A stretch of DNA of 58,609 bases, taken from positions 1 to 58,609 of the forward strand of contig JAPOKC010000018.1 of assembly GCA_029977845.1 (NCBI GenBank), read 5' to 3'. Below, piece after piece: positions 14,607 through 24,525 of this stretch. The notes beneath the pieces were generated by a model that saw only the letters and a program-made list of their open reading frames with translations, had not been told where the DNA came from and did not search any database. The position numbers and the translations under genes are program-made. The DNA is from Mycobacteriaceae bacterium (lineage in GTDB: Bacteria > Actinomycetota > Actinomycetes > Mycobacteriales > Mycobacteriaceae). Position 1 is the first letter of the stretch; each line of letters starts with the position of its first letter.

Positions 14607-14612
14607 TATCCT
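14607..14612 (+). promoter_or_regulatory. Possible -10 for the GNAT-like gene
   Basis: TATCCT lies 48 bases before the GTG at 14661 in the spacer after parB. The rest of this 193-bp spacer holds no gene I can support. There is no clear -35 element. Confidence 0.35.
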
Positions 14613-14660
14613 GAAGGAACGGGTGCGCGCGTCCGCACTGCGGGAAAGCAGGAGAGACTA

Positions 14661-15383
14661 GTGTCCGTCGAGATAAGGCCGTTGCGGCTCGAGGGATTCG
14701 AGCAGCTGCCCAAGCACGCGCGGCGGTGTGTCTTCTGGGAGGTCGATCCGCAGACCCTGGGCGACGGCGGTTACCTGCCCGATCCGGAATTCGAGAAAGA
14801 GGCGTGGCTGTCCATGGTCATGCTCGAGTGGGGTTCGTGCGGCCAGGTGGCCCTTCCCGTCGCTGAGGACGGTGATCCGCCCATCGACGACGACGAACCA
14901 TGCCTGGGCTATGTGCTTTACGCTCCACCGCGGGCGGTGCCGCGCGCGCAGCGGTTCCCCACCGGTCCGGTCAGCGCGGACGCCGTGCTGTTGACATCGA
15001 TGGGTGTCGAGGCGGGTGAGTTCGGTGGATTGGAGAATCAACTCATCGCGCAGGTGGTCAGCGAACTGCGCCGGCGTGGGGTTCGTGCGCTGGAGGCGTT
15101 CGGACGAACCGCCGCGGCAGCGCAACTGCTGGAGGCCGGCGCGGATCCGGCTTGCAAGCAGGCGGTCGCCGCGTTCGACGAGTGTTCCTTCGAAACCTGC
15201 ATGATCGACGCCGCCTTCCTCATCGAGGCGGGTTTCTCCGTCGTTGCCCCACACCGGTACTTCCCGCGGTTGCGCCTTGAACTCGACAAGGGCCTGGGCT
15301 GGAAGGCCGAGGTGGAAGCGGCCCTGGAACGGCTGCTGGAGAGCTCGCAGTTGCAGATCAGCGGGGCTGAGATCAGCAGCTAG
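14661..15383 (+). CDS. GNAT-type acetyltransferase-like protein
   Basis: A 240-residue protein equivalent to the conserved gene between parB and cwlM in mycobacteria (Rv3916c position), usually annotated as a GNAT-family acetyltransferase-like protein. Conserved-looking blocks are LPKHARRCVFWEVDP, EFEKEAWLSMVMLEWGSCGQ and LLTSMGVEAGEFGGLE. The acceptor substrate is unknown. The GTG at 14661 is preceded by AGGAGA. Its stop overlaps the convergent cwlM stop in the palindrome CTAG, so the two transcripts converge with no spacer. Confidence 0.8.
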   Translation: MSVEIRPLRLEGFEQLPKHARRCVFWEVDPQTLGDGGYLPDPEFEKEAWLSMVMLEWGSCGQVALPVAEDGDPPIDDDEPCLGYVLYAPPRAVPRAQRFPTGPVSADAVLLTSMGVEAGEFGGLENQLIAQVVSELRRRGVRALEAFGRTAAAAQLLEAGADPACKQAVAAFDECSFETCMIDAAFLIEAGFSVVAPHRYFPRLRLELDKGLGWKAEVEAALERLLESSQLQISGAEISS

Positions 15384-16594
15384 ACGGCCGATCGCCCCTG
15401 ATCCACCGACTGCTCGTGGGCGAGTAGTTCGGCGAAGGTGAAAGTGCCTGTGGGACGGTCGTTCTTGCCCAACAGGTACAACCGTTTCACTGCGGCGAGA
15501 ATGCCTTCAGCGATGGCGTCGCGGCACTCCCGGGTGACCAGCAGGCTGCGATCATGCGGACTGGTGATGTACCCGACATCCACCTGTACCGAGGGCATCC
15601 TGGTGAGCCGCAACAGATCCCACGTGCGACCATGGGTGCGGCAGTCCAACAATCCGGTCCGCGCCACGACTTCTCGTTGAATGAAGTCGGCCAGGTTGTG
15701 ACCCAGCGTCGAGACCGATCCGTGTGAGCTCCCGAAGTAGAAGCAGGCCAGTCCGTTCGCATCGGGACTGCTGTGCCGCTCGAACCGAAGACTGATCATC
15801 AGATCGGCACCCACGGTGTTCGCCGTCGCTGCCCGCTCCGCGTCGGCCGGACTACGGTTCACCGGCCGGGACAGGAAGGTCTCCATCCCGATCGCCGTCA
15901 TCCGTCCCTCCAGCCGGCTGGCCAGATCCCACAGGATGTCGGCTTCGCTCATCGGCCCCTGCGGTCCGTTGACGATCAGACCGATGTCGTCACCACCCAG
16001 GCCCGGGTCGATGATGATCCGCTTGCCGGACAACCGGGGTCCGGATCGCCGCACGCGTTCTTCTTCGCGGATCGCGTGGAGGGAACCACCGGTGACCCTC
16101 GAACCCAGAAAGTACAAGGAGCGCAACGTCTCCGGGCCGCAGATACCGTCCGGGGCCAGCCCGTAATCACGCTGATAGGACATCAGGGCGTTGTGGGTTT
16201 GCAGTCCGAAATAACCGTCCACCAGCGCCGTGTAAAACCCGAGGTCTTGTAGTCGGGATTGCAACGCCGCCACGTCATCGCCGTACATCGGTGCGCCGAA
16301 TTGATGTGCCAGCGTTCGGGCGCCCAACCGATAGGAGGCCTCCTTCAGCGCGCGGTAGGTGGCTTCCCCGACGATCCCGTCCACGCGGAGCCCACGACCC
16401 TGCTGGAACGCCCGCACCGCGTGATCGAGTTCGTCGTCGAACACATCGGCCGCGACGTGCCGCCCGGTGTTCAGGTCCTCGTCCTCGTTTTCCAGCAACC
16501 CGAGGGCCACCAGCGCCGCACGAATCTCGACTACCGCCGAACCCCGGTCGCCATGCCGCAAGGCATCCCCTGCGGTGGGACCTGGAGTCGACAT
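15380..16594 (-). CDS. cwlM: CwlM, amidase-like regulator of peptidoglycan synthesis
   Basis: 404 residues from the ATG at 16594 (an in-frame ATG at 16603 is possible). Two N-terminal peptidoglycan-binding repeats (around residues 10-75 and 90-150) precede an amidase_3 fold. In mycobacteria CwlM is a PknB substrate that activates MurA and contacts MurJ rather than cutting peptidoglycan. The sequence agrees: the usual DPGHGG reads DPGLGG, the second zinc histidine segment SIHAN reads SLRFE, and the catalytic glutamate position reads QVDVGY. Metal ligands are therefore missing. It follows trxA by 74 bp. Confidence 0.93.
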   Translation of the reverse strand: MSTPGPTAGDALRHGDRGSAVVEIRAALVALGLLENEDEDLNTGRHVAADVFDDELDHAVRAFQQGRGLRVDGIVGEATYRALKEASYRLGARTLAHQFGAPMYGDDVAALQSRLQDLGFYTALVDGYFGLQTHNALMSYQRDYGLAPDGICGPETLRSLYFLGSRVTGGSLHAIREEERVRRSGPRLSGKRIIIDPGLGGDDIGLIVNGPQGPMSEADILWDLASRLEGRMTAIGMETFLSRPVNRSPADAERAATANTVGADLMISLRFERHSSPDANGLACFYFGSSHGSVSTLGHNLADFIQREVVARTGLLDCRTHGRTWDLLRLTRMPSVQVDVGYITSPHDRSLLVTRECRDAIAEGILAAVKRLYLLGKNDRPTGTFTFAELLAHEQSVDQGRSAV

Positions 16595-16668
16595 GACAAG
16601 CATTGTCGCAGAAAGGGCGGCTGATCCGGAAACTCCCGGCTCGATCCGCCGGTCACGAATTCATCGCG

Positions 16669-16995
16669 CTACACGACGCCGGAGAGCTCCTTCAGCAACG
16701 CCGCTTTGCTCTTGGCGCCGACGATCCGCTTCACCGGTCGGCCGGCCTGGAACAGGATCAGGGTGGGGATCGAGGACACCTGGTAATCGCGCGCCGTACC
16801 GGGGTTGGCGTCGACGTCGATCTTGGCGACGGTCAGCTGCCCGGCCTTCTCGCTGGCGATCTCCTCGAGGACCGGTGCGACCATCCGGCATGGCCCGCAC
16901 CAGGCAGCCCAGAAGTCCACGAGAACCGGAAGCTCACTGGCGAGCACCGCATCGCCGAAGGTGGCGTCGGAGACGGTCACGGTTGATGCGCTCAT
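16669..16995 (-). CDS. trxA: Thioredoxin
   Basis: A 108-residue thioredoxin with the active site WCGPC (Cys33, Cys36), cis-proline segment SSIPTLILF and C-terminal [10 protein letters not shown]. It reduces protein disulfides and is recycled by TrxB. The ATG overlaps the trxB stop by four bases (ATGA), so the pair is translationally coupled. It corresponds to the gene called trxC in M. tuberculosis. Confidence 0.96.
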   Translation of the reverse strand: MSASTVTVSDATFGDAVLASELPVLVDFWAAWCGPCRMVAPVLEEIASEKAGQLTVAKIDVDANPGTARDYQVSSIPTLILFQAGRPVKRIVGAKSKAALLKELSGVV

Positions 16996-17957
16996 TGTTG
17001 GGCTCCGATCATCGCGTTGCTATGGGCGTCGGCGAGCCAGCGCTCGGCGTCAATGGCGGCCGCACAGCCACTTCCGGCTGCGGTGATGGCCTGCCGGTAG
17101 GTGTGGTCGACGAGGTCGCCCGCCGCGAACACGCCGGGCAGCGAGGTCGCGGTGCTGCGTCCGCGGACCTCGACGTAGCCGGCCTCGTCGAGTTCGACGG
17201 CCCCGCGGACCAGTTCGGAGCGGGGGTCGTGTCCGATGGCGACGAAAACCCCGGTCACCGGGAGGGTGGATTCCGCGCCGGTCACCACATCGCGGACCCG
17301 AAGTCCGGTGACGGAGGTCTCGCCCTCTACGGCCAGGACCGCGGTGTTGGTCAGGAAGGTGATCTTCTCGTTGGCCCGGGCGCGCTCGAGCATGATCTTG
17401 GAAGCGCGGAATTCATCGCGGCGGTGCACGAGAGTGACACTGCGGGCGAATTTCGTGAGGAAGGTCGCCTCCTCCATGGCCGAGTCGCCGCCGCCGATCA
17501 CGGCGATGTCCTGCTCCTTGAAGAAGAAGCCGTCGCAGGTGGCGCAGGCGCTCACGCCGCGGCCGAGCAGTTCCTGCTCCCCAGGCACGCCCAGGTATCG
17601 GGCCGCGGCGCCCATCGCCAGGATCACGGCGCGCGCGCGATGCGTTTCTCCGTCGGCGGTGACGACCTCTTTGATCGCACCGTTCAGTGAGACCGACTCG
17701 ACGTCTTCCATCTGCAGGTCGGCCCCGAACCGCAACGCCTGTTCGCGCATCTCGTCCATCAGTTCGGGGCCCTGGATCCCGTTGCGGAAGCCGGGATAGT
17801 TCTCCACCTCGGTGGTGGTCATCAAAGCTCCGCCGAATGAGGTTCCCTCGAAGACCAGCGGGTTGAGTTCGGCACGGGCGGTGTAGATCGCCGCGGTGTA
17901 CCCCGCGGGTCCGGAACCGATGATGATGACGTCATGGACGGCGGGTTGGTTGCTCAT
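16992..17957 (-). CDS. trxB: Thioredoxin reductase
   Basis: FAD/NADPH enzyme that reduces thioredoxin; 321 residues. FAD-binding [10 protein letters not shown] starts at residue 14, the redox pair is in CATCDG near residue 145, and the NADPH site is [10 protein letters not shown]. The frame extends upstream, but the ATG at 17957 has AGAAAGG 5-6 bases before it and starts [14 protein letters not shown] as in relatives. A SigH-type promoter lies 46-73 bp upstream. Confidence 0.96.
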   Translation of the reverse strand: MSNQPAVHDVIIIGSGPAGYTAAIYTARAELNPLVFEGTSFGGALMTTTEVENYPGFRNGIQGPELMDEMREQALRFGADLQMEDVESVSLNGAIKEVVTADGETHRARAVILAMGAAARYLGVPGEQELLGRGVSACATCDGFFFKEQDIAVIGGGDSAMEEATFLTKFARSVTLVHRRDEFRASKIMLERARANEKITFLTNTAVLAVEGETSVTGLRVRDVVTGAESTLPVTGVFVAIGHDPRSELVRGAVELDEAGYVEVRGRSTATSLPGVFAAGDLVDHTYRQAITAAGSGCAAAIDAERWLADAHSNAMIGAQQ

Positions 17958-18002
17958 CCCAGCCTTTCTCACAGGGGTCCGGCGGCCCGGCACACTGACC
18001 TC

Positions 18003-18030
18003 AACAACAGGGTAGACCCGGTGTGTTCCC
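18003..18030 (-). promoter_or_regulatory. SigH-type promoter before trxB
   Basis: Read on the minus strand, GGGAACA (18030-18024) is followed after 18 bases by GTT (18005-18003). This fits the mycobacterial SigH pattern gGGAAYA-N16/17-cGTT if the base before GTT is counted as spacer edge; it reads TGTT rather than CGTT. SigH control of trxB-trxA is established in M. tuberculosis. A TACCCT within the spacer could also serve as a sigma-A -10. Confidence 0.55.
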
Positions 18031-18038
18031 GGCCGGAA

Positions 18039-18281
18039 TCACGGGCGCGCCGCAGACGAGGCGACAGTGGTCGGGGTCACCGTGATGCGACTGGCGCTGA
18101 CCGGGGTCGTGGGCGCCGGCCCGGTCGACTTCAGCAGTGCGGTCGCGCCGAGCCAGCCGGCGGCCGCCAGCGCCGCCAGCGCGCCGAGCACAACCGCGAT
18201 CCTGGCGGGAGAGAGCCCCGGCCGGGCGGCGTGTGCCGGACGTCCGGCTCTGGGACCGGTGACGGTGTGGCGGGAGGGCAC
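18039..18281 (-). CDS. Truncated anti-SigM (RsmA-like) membrane remnant
   Basis: About 80 residues from a GTG at 18281, 17 bp after the sigM stop. One membrane segment is visible (IAVVLGALAALAAAGWLGA), preceded by AGRPAHAARPGLSP and followed by a short Thr/Ser-rich tail ending SSAARP. The anti-SigM gene occupies this spot in mycobacteria and normally encodes about 250 residues: a cytoplasmic sigma-binding domain, one membrane span and an outer domain. Only the middle part is present here. It may be non-functional or a pared-down sensor; the start is uncertain. Confidence 0.55.
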   Translation of the reverse strand: MPSRHTVTGPRAGRPAHAARPGLSPARIAVVLGALAALAAAGWLGATALLKSTGPAPTTPVSASRITVTPTTVASSAARP

Positions 18282-18297
18282 CTGCTCAGTGTGCCCG

Positions 18298-18855
18298 TCA
18301 ACGCTCCGTCGGTGACAGATGCCCGAGCAGAATCGCCAGCCGCGCCCGCGCCCGGGCACAGCGGCTCTTCACCGTTCCCTCGGCGATGTCGAGCATCTGC
18401 GCGGCGTCGGCGACCGAGAAGCCGTGCATATCGACGGCCACCACAGCGGCCCGCTGTTCGACCGGCAAGTGCAGCAGTGCCTGGCCGACCATCAGCGCCG
18501 TCTCGACGCCGGCGCTGCGATCGGCCACCGGGAGTCCATCGTCGGGCAGCGGGCTGGTCGGCCGAGAGGCGTTGCGGCGCAGCCTGTCTCGGCTGGCGTT
18601 GAGGACGATCCGATGAAGCCAGCTCCCGACGGCGGCGTCGTGCCGGAATGCCGCCGCGCCCCGGTGCGCCGAGAGCATGGCCTCCTGCAGGACGTCATCG
18701 GCGTCCTCGGCACTAGACGTCGCCGAGCGTGCCAGCCGGTAGAGCCGCGCGCGGTGCCGGGTGAACAGTTCCTCGAAGGCGTACCTGTCACCGGCCGCGT
18801 GTGCGGCGAGCAACTCTGAATCGCTGCGACCGGAATCCGTGGTGGGACTGGGCAC
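18298..18855 (-). CDS. sigM: ECF RNA polymerase sigma factor SigM
   Basis: 185-residue ECF sigma factor. Region 2 includes YAFEELFTRHRARLYRLA and DADDVLQEAMLSAHRG for -10 recognition. Region 4 includes LPVEQRAAVVAVDMHGFSVADAAQML and EGTVKSRCARARARLA for -35 recognition. The GTG at 18855 starts MPSPTTDSGRSD. Position between murJ and trxB identifies it as SigM. Its usual membrane anti-sigma partner is reduced to a short remnant just downstream. Confidence 0.92.
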   Translation of the reverse strand: MPSPTTDSGRSDSELLAAHAAGDRYAFEELFTRHRARLYRLARSATSSAEDADDVLQEAMLSAHRGAAAFRHDAAVGSWLHRIVLNASRDRLRRNASRPTSPLPDDGLPVADRSAGVETALMVGQALLHLPVEQRAAVVAVDMHGFSVADAAQMLDIAEGTVKSRCARARARLAILLGHLSPTER

Positions 18856-18919
18856 GAATCGCGACGCTAACCATCCTCAGGCGATGCGGCACTTCACCCC
18901 GATTCGGGGCTGTTCGGGA

Positions 18920-21900
18920 TCAGGATGCGGCGCGGACGGTGATGTCGGAGAACGCGGTCTTGTTCTTGCCGTCGGTCTCGCCCATTGTCGAGATCCACAC
19001 CAGTAGGTGCGAGGTGGGCGACGCGCTCGGCACCGAGATGGTGTTGGAGCCGGGGTTGAGGGTTGTCGGCTGGGTCAGCGCTGTGGTGTCGTCGAGGCTG
19101 GCCGGGTTGGAACTGGCGGCCGATCGGATCTGCACCTGGGTGCCGGTGCTGGGCACCGTCACCGAAACGCTGCCCACCACGGTGGGCTGCGGAAGCTGCA
19201 GCATCAGCCCGACCCCGTTCTTGAAATCGGGGAATGGGTTGGGATCGGTGTAGGTGTCGGTGGGCCAGGACGTGGTCGAGTCACCGTCGATGGCCAGGCC
19301 CGCCAGGTTCGGGTTGTCCGCACCCCCGGCCGGTGAGAACACCGATGCCCCAGTGGGTTTCACGACCGACCCCGATGCGCTGACACCCTGGGACGTCGTG
19401 GGGTTCAGTCCGAGCTGATCACCTTTGAGCCCGCCGCCGACATCACCGAAGAGGTTGCCGAGAAATGACGCCAGCACGATCAGGGCGATGAGCAGGACAG
19501 CCGCTCCGGCACCGATGCCGATGAGCATGGTCTTGCGTCGGCGCGCCTGCTCCTCGGGGTCGTCGCGCCGGGCCGGCGTGACCGGCGTGACCGGCGCACG
19601 CACCGGTTCGACCAGATCTGTGGTCTCGGCGGCGGCGGTGGCCTGTGCAAGCAGGTGCAGAAGGGTTGGGGCGGTGCTGATCCCGCCGGCGGGCTGGACC
19701 GCGCGCAGCGCGGCCGTCGATATCTGGAAGGGGATCTCGGGTTTGATCTCCCGCGGCTCGGTCGGTTCGCCGCTGGACGACACGGTGGCCGGCCGCATAC
19801 CGCTGGGCGTCCCGCTCTCCGGCAGCGGCCACCGGTCGACCAGCAGCGCGTAGAGCGCAGCGCCGACACCGCGGACATCGGCCTCGGGTCCGGCGTCGGG
19901 CAGGGTGGCCGGAAAGGCCAGCGCCACGTCGCCGTCGATGCTGACCCGGATCCGGCTCGGGTGGTCGATGGACAGGGCGACGCCGGCGCGGTGCGCCTCG
20001 TCGGCCGCCGCGGCCAGTGAGGCGACGGCCCGGGCGGCGCCGAGGGCAGAGGGAGAGGTGTCGGCGACCTCTCTGAGGGACCCACCCCGGATCCACTCCG
20101 CGACCACCAGACCACCGTTGTCGATGCGGGTGACGTCGAGCACCCGGGCCAGCCCGTGCTCCTCGATCCGGCCCAGTTTGAGCGTCTCGGACAGAATCGC
20201 GTCGAGTTGCTCGTCGGACAGCCGGCGCGCCGGGTCGATGAAGGTCAGCGCCACCTGCCGGTCCAGCGCGGTGTCCAGCGCCTGCCAGAACTGCAGACCG
20301 GCCGGGCCACCGTGGAACACCAGCAGCCGGTAACGGCCGTCGCCGATGCTGGCGCCCGGAACCAGATGGGCGTCGACCGGCGCCTCATGACGCCCGCCGC
20401 TGCCCCCGGGCAGGTCCGGCTGGAAATCACCGGCGGCCTGCCGCGGAACCCACGCCGTCGGATCGTTGCGCGGGCCGGACGGAGGGATGCTCTGATCGCT
20501 CAGTTCCGGTCCTTTCCGCGGCGGGCCTGGGAGTGCAATTCCAGAATCAGCGTACGTGACAGGTGTTGGCGGATGAGGCTCCAGTGAGTGGTGTGGCGCG
20601 GGTTGTCCTGCAGGCAACCGGCGGCGCAGCGCCGCCCAGGCGGCTGTCGCATCGGGCACCCGGGCGGCCACCAGCAGGACGCCGACGATCGGCAACATCA
20701 CCGCGGTGAGGATCAGCAGGCGCAGCATCGAGCCCGCACCCCCGGCGCGTTCGGTGAACGCGTCCAGGCCGAGCACCTGATCGATACCGGCTGCCACGAG
20801 AGCGGCGAGCACCGATACGACGGTGGTGATCAGGATCGCGCGCCGGACCGCCGGCTCGATCAGCCGCCCGCGCGGTGGCCGTAGTGAACGCCGCAGCAGC
20901 AGATGGCCGAGCACCGCGCCGGCGACGAAGCCGAGGCCGTTGGCCGTGCCGAGATAGCCCGCGACCAATTCCCGGTCGTCGGTCAGATGGGGGGCGAGCA
21001 ACGACGCCGCGATCTTCACTGTCGTGATCGCGATGATGATGAGGATCGGTGTCCAGGGTTCGTCGCGTGCATAGAAGACTCGCAGCTGCAGCAGGACCAG
21101 TGCGTAGGGGATCAATGTGAAGGACGACAGCGTGATCGCCAGACCGAGGTAGTTGGCATCGACCTCGCCGAACTTCCCGTAGGCGAACAGTGCGCTGCCG
21201 ATGGCCGGTCCACCGACCGTCATCAAGGCGACGATCGGGATCAGGGTCACCATCGTCAACCGGGTGGCCAGCGACAGATCGGCGAGCACCGCAGGCTTGT
21301 CGTCGGCGGCGGCGTTGTGGCTCAGTCGCGGCATCACCACCGTCAGGATCGTCACGCCGATCATGCCGAACGGAAGCTGCAAGACGAGCCAGGTGTAGGC
21401 ATAGATCGCCGGGCCGGAAGCTGCTGCTGTACTGGCGATCTGGTTGCCGACGACCAGACCGACCTGACTGATAAGCACGTAGAGCACCATCGCGGCGGCC
21501 ATCGTCCCGAACCGTTTCATCCGGTCGTCGATGCCCCACAGCGGACGCAGGCTGATGCGGTGGCGACGGATGGAGACGAGCAGCACCGTCATCTGGGAAG
21601 CCACGCCGAGGGTCGTGCCGATTCCGAGGACGAGCAGCTTGGCGTTGCCCATCTGAACCGGATCCACCGAGAGTTCCCCCGGCACAAGCAGATACAGCCC
21701 GAGTGTCGCGATGGCCACGACATTGTTGACCACGGGTGCCCAGGCCGGTGGCCCGAACACGTTGCGCGTGTTGAGGATTGCCATGAAGACCGATGACAGT
21801 CCATAGAAGATCACCTGAGGCAACAGCAGGAATGCGAAGGCGGTGGTCAGTGGTTGGTTGACCTGAGGGTCCCCGCCCAGCATCAACCGCACCAGCAGTG

Positions 21901-22255
21901 GGGCGGCGGCGACCGATGCCATGGTCGCCAGCAGCAGCAATGAGGTGGCCAGCGTCACCAGTCGCCGGATGAACGCGGCGCCGCCGTCGGCGTCATCGCG
22001 TTCGGCGCGCGCGAGAACCGGTACGAAGATAGCGGTGAAGGTGGCCTCCAGCACCAGCGCGGCGATCATGTTCGGAAGCTGGTTGGCCACCGAGAATGCA
22101 CTGGAGAGTGCCGCGCCGAGGATCGCCGCCAGCAGCACGATCCGGATGAAGCCGGTGATCCGGCTGACCAGGGTGGCGAACGCCATTCCCCATGAGCGTG
22201 ATACCACTGCGGCGTCCGACAACTGCTCGGTGCGGGGCTGTGGCTGCTGCGTCAT
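18920..22255 (-). CDS. murJ: Lipid II flippase MurJ fused to pseudokinase domain
   Basis: 1111 residues from the ATG at 22255, which shares ATGA with the preceding stop. Residues 1-~550 are the MOP-type flippase with about 14 membrane spans (for example FIRIVLLAAILGAALSSAF and LPNMIAALVLEATFTAIFVP). A cytoplasmic protein-kinase-like domain follows (about 630-830), then one more span and an outer carbohydrate-binding-like domain. The kinase part lacks a recognisable HRD catalytic loop and DFG, so it is a pseudokinase; in M. tuberculosis it is phosphorylated by PknB and binds FhaA. It is thought to move lipid II across the membrane. Frames opposite are shadows. Confidence 0.94.
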   Translation of the reverse strand: MTQQPQPRTEQLSDAAVVSRSWGMAFATLVSRITGFIRIVLLAAILGAALSSAFSVANQLPNMIAALVLEATFTAIFVPVLARAERDDADGGAAFIRRLVTLATSLLLLATMASVAAAPLLVRLMLGGDPQVNQPLTTAFAFLLLPQVIFYGLSSVFMAILNTRNVFGPPAWAPVVNNVVAIATLGLYLLVPGELSVDPVQMGNAKLLVLGIGTTLGVASQMTVLLVSIRRHRISLRPLWGIDDRMKRFGTMAAAMVLYVLISQVGLVVGNQIASTAAASGPAIYAYTWLVLQLPFGMIGVTILTVVMPRLSHNAAADDKPAVLADLSLATRLTMVTLIPIVALMTVGGPAIGSALFAYGKFGEVDANYLGLAITLSSFTLIPYALVLLQLRVFYARDEPWTPILIIIAITTVKIAASLLAPHLTDDRELVAGYLGTANGLGFVAGAVLGHLLLRRSLRPPRGRLIEPAVRRAILITTVVSVLAALVAAGIDQVLGLDAFTERAGGAGSMLRLLILTAVMLPIVGVLLVAARVPDATAAWAALRRRLPAGQPAPHHSLEPHPPTPVTYADSGIALPGPPRKGPELSDQSIPPSGPRNDPTAWVPRQAAGDFQPDLPGGSGGRHEAPVDAHLVPGASIGDGRYRLLVFHGGPAGLQFWQALDTALDRQVALTFIDPARRLSDEQLDAILSETLKLGRIEEHGLARVLDVTRIDNGGLVVAEWIRGGSLREVADTSPSALGAARAVASLAAAADEAHRAGVALSIDHPSRIRVSIDGDVALAFPATLPDAGPEADVRGVGAALYALLVDRWPLPESGTPSGMRPATVSSSGEPTEPREIKPEIPFQISTAALRAVQPAGGISTAPTLLHLLAQATAAAETTDLVEPVRAPVTPVTPARRDDPEEQARRRKTMLIGIGAGAAVLLIALIVLASFLGNLFGDVGGGLKGDQLGLNPTTSQGVSASGSVVKPTGASVFSPAGGADNPNLAGLAIDGDSTTSWPTDTYTDPNPFPDFKNGVGLMLQLPQPTVVGSVSVTVPSTGTQVQIRSAASSNPASLDDTTALTQPTTLNPGSNTISVPSASPTSHLLVWISTMGETDGKNKTAFSDITVRAAS

Positions 22256-24525
22256 TCGTGTTCTCCCGCAGACGATTCCGCGCCCACCCACGGCCGGTCG
22301 ATATCGGCGCGGTCCGGTTGGCCGCGGAATCGGTGATAGAGCCGCCGGCCGACCAGCAGCGCCAGCACCACGCCGCCGCCGAGGGTGATCGCGAACAGCA
22401 CCTTGCCGTAGGCGTTGGCGTGCACCGACAGCCGGACGGGTTCGCCGAGTTGGACGCCGTCGGGTGTGCGCAGGGTGACGTCAACGGCCACCCGCTGAGT
22501 GACCCGGACTTCGACCGGGACGCGCAGCGGCAGGTAGCCGGGCGGGACTTCCTGCTCTCCGATGTCGGTCACCGCCATCCCGGGTGGGGCGTCAACCTGG
22601 AGGCGGACCCGGATGGGCACCGCGAGGTCGTTCCGTAACGCGAGTGGCAACGCGCTGTTCTCGGTCGCCAGCGTGTAGGAGTCTCCCGGACTCACGATGC
22701 TCACCGCGCCGAAGAAGTCCGCGATGGTCCTTCCCACGACGGCGAGACGCTGCCGGGCGATCTCGTTGCGGAGGTCGGGTTGCTCGGTCTGACTGAGCGC
22801 CCGCAGCATGTCCTCCCGAAGTGGCGCGGTGTACTGCATCCCGGTCACCCCGGTTCGGGCATCGGTGGTCAGTGCGGGAGTGATCTCTGAGAGCCGGCGA
22901 AGTTCGGCCGAGATCGTTTCCACCACATCGTCGTCGAAGCGGCCGCGGACATCGGTGGGTAATTGGGGGGCGCCCTCCGGCGCCGCATTGGCCGAGTCGG
23001 CGATCACCGCGCCCAGCGGTCGCGGTACGGCCAGACCGGAACGCACCGCATTTCCCAGTGCGGAGAGAATCGCTCGCGCATCATCGGGTTGCGGGCTCCA
23101 CTTCAGCGGCGGCAGCAGGATCTGCGCGCGCGGTTCCACATCGGGCTGCAGGGTTCGCCACAGCACCGCCGCCACGGCGTCCTGCCGCCGCGCTACCGGG
23201 GAACCATGGTCGTTCGCGACCAGCAGCGCGGCGCCGAGATAGGCGGGCTGGACCGGATCGGTGCCGGCGCCGGCCAGAGCCGCGCCCACCGCGGGATCGA
23301 ACGGAGCCAGCACCACCTGGGGTGACAGCCGACGCGCACTGGTGTCGGGGGTGGCGTCACCGGCGCCGGTCGCCGCGATCACGACGGTGGGCTCCCGGCC
23401 GTCGAGCAGGGCCAGCGCTCCGTCGGTGAGGGGACCGTCACCCAGGACGGTCGCACCCCGGATCGACGCCACCCCCAGGATGTTGTCGACGACGGCGGCC
23501 GCGTTCCCGGTCGCGGCGTCGGTAAGCCCGCCTTCGCCGACCCGGTGCAGCGCGTCGAGGTCGGCCTGAGCGTAGGGGGTCGCCGTGACGCACAGCCGTT
23601 TGGCGGCGTTGCGCAGCCGGTCGAGCCAGGCAGCCGCGACGCTCTGGCCGCTGCCGGGATGGGCGGCGGGCCCCAGGCCGTCGGGCGAATCGGCGACCAC
23701 ATAACCGGCGGTCATCGCATTGACCGTGACGAGGAGGTCGGGGTCGACCGCCAGACACAGGGTCTTGTCGACGCCTGCGCTCGGATCGATCGCATCGGGG
23801 CTGAGGGCGAATTCCGCCGCGCCGAGCAGGGTGTCCAGCCGGCCACCCGGGGCCAGCGACACCGCGAGGTCGTCGTTCATCAGGCGCACCGGGGTGGTGC
23901 CGCCGGGTACCCCGGGGGCCAGCCGCGGCTTGTCGGCGATCGGCCACAGCATCGTCATCGGGACGGGTCTTGTGGTGTCCGGGGCTGTCACATCGGTCAG
24001 CGGATTGCCCGAGGCGTTTTCGGGATCGGTGGGCACCCCGGTGACCGGGAGCAGGAAGCGGAGTTCGTCGAGGCGGCTCGGGGATCCGTCCTCCGGCGTT
24101 CCGTTGATGTTGATCAGCAGGGGATAGACGCCGGGCTGGTCGATTCCGAGCGATCGGATGGGAACTGAGAACGTCACCCCGCTGGCCTGGCCGCGATCGA
24201 GTTGTGTTGTGACGCTGGAGAATTCGCCGACCGGCTGAAACTGGCTGCCTCCGTTCAGCGAGGTTCGCAGTTCGGCGGACGAGGCGACCCGGCCGGCGTG
24301 CTCGAGGCGGGCGACCACATCGCGCACGGGACGGTCACCGACGTTGATCACCGTCGCGGCGACCGTCACCACCGGATCGCTGGAGGTCGTGACGATATCG
24401 GGTGTGACGGTGTCCAACCTCACCTGGAGCAACGAGGTGCCGGACGGTTCGGCGATCGCCGACGGCCATGCGCCGGTGAGCAGCAGGGCCAGCAGTGTGA
24501 CGACGACCCGCAGCAGCACCGTCAC
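22252..24525 (-). CDS. DUF6049 secreted/membrane-anchored protein
   Basis: 757 residues from the GTG at 24525, overlapping the Nudix gene stop by GTGA. A signal peptide [20 protein letters not shown] ends near AIAEPS. The bulk is extracytoplasmic, with NEW3-like beta segments near both ends ([36 protein letters not shown]). A C-terminal membrane span lies near [18 protein letters not shown], followed by a short cytoplasmic tail. It is the Rv3909 equivalent, always next to murJ, and no biochemical function is known to me. Its placement suggests a role in envelope assembly. The frame extends further upstream but that part overlaps the Nudix gene. Confidence 0.85.
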   Translation of the reverse strand: MTVLLRVVVTLLALLLTGAWPSAIAEPSGTSLLQVRLDTVTPDIVTTSSDPVVTVAATVINVGDRPVRDVVARLEHAGRVASSAELRTSLNGGSQFQPVGEFSSVTTQLDRGQASGVTFSVPIRSLGIDQPGVYPLLININGTPEDGSPSRLDELRFLLPVTGVPTDPENASGNPLTDVTAPDTTRPVPMTMLWPIADKPRLAPGVPGGTTPVRLMNDDLAVSLAPGGRLDTLLGAAEFALSPDAIDPSAGVDKTLCLAVDPDLLVTVNAMTAGYVVADSPDGLGPAAHPGSGQSVAAAWLDRLRNAAKRLCVTATPYAQADLDALHRVGEGGLTDAATGNAAAVVDNILGVASIRGATVLGDGPLTDGALALLDGREPTVVIAATGAGDATPDTSARRLSPQVVLAPFDPAVGAALAGAGTDPVQPAYLGAALLVANDHGSPVARRQDAVAAVLWRTLQPDVEPRAQILLPPLKWSPQPDDARAILSALGNAVRSGLAVPRPLGAVIADSANAAPEGAPQLPTDVRGRFDDDVVETISAELRRLSEITPALTTDARTGVTGMQYTAPLREDMLRALSQTEQPDLRNEIARQRLAVVGRTIADFFGAVSIVSPGDSYTLATENSALPLALRNDLAVPIRVRLQVDAPPGMAVTDIGEQEVPPGYLPLRVPVEVRVTQRVAVDVTLRTPDGVQLGEPVRLSVHANAYGKVLFAITLGGGVVLALLVGRRLYHRFRGQPDRADIDRPWVGAESSAGEHE

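Noticed and set aside
18897..18909. CCCCG-ATT-CGGGG hairpin after the murJ stop
   Set aside because: Only 5 bp with no U-tract; too weak to call a terminator.
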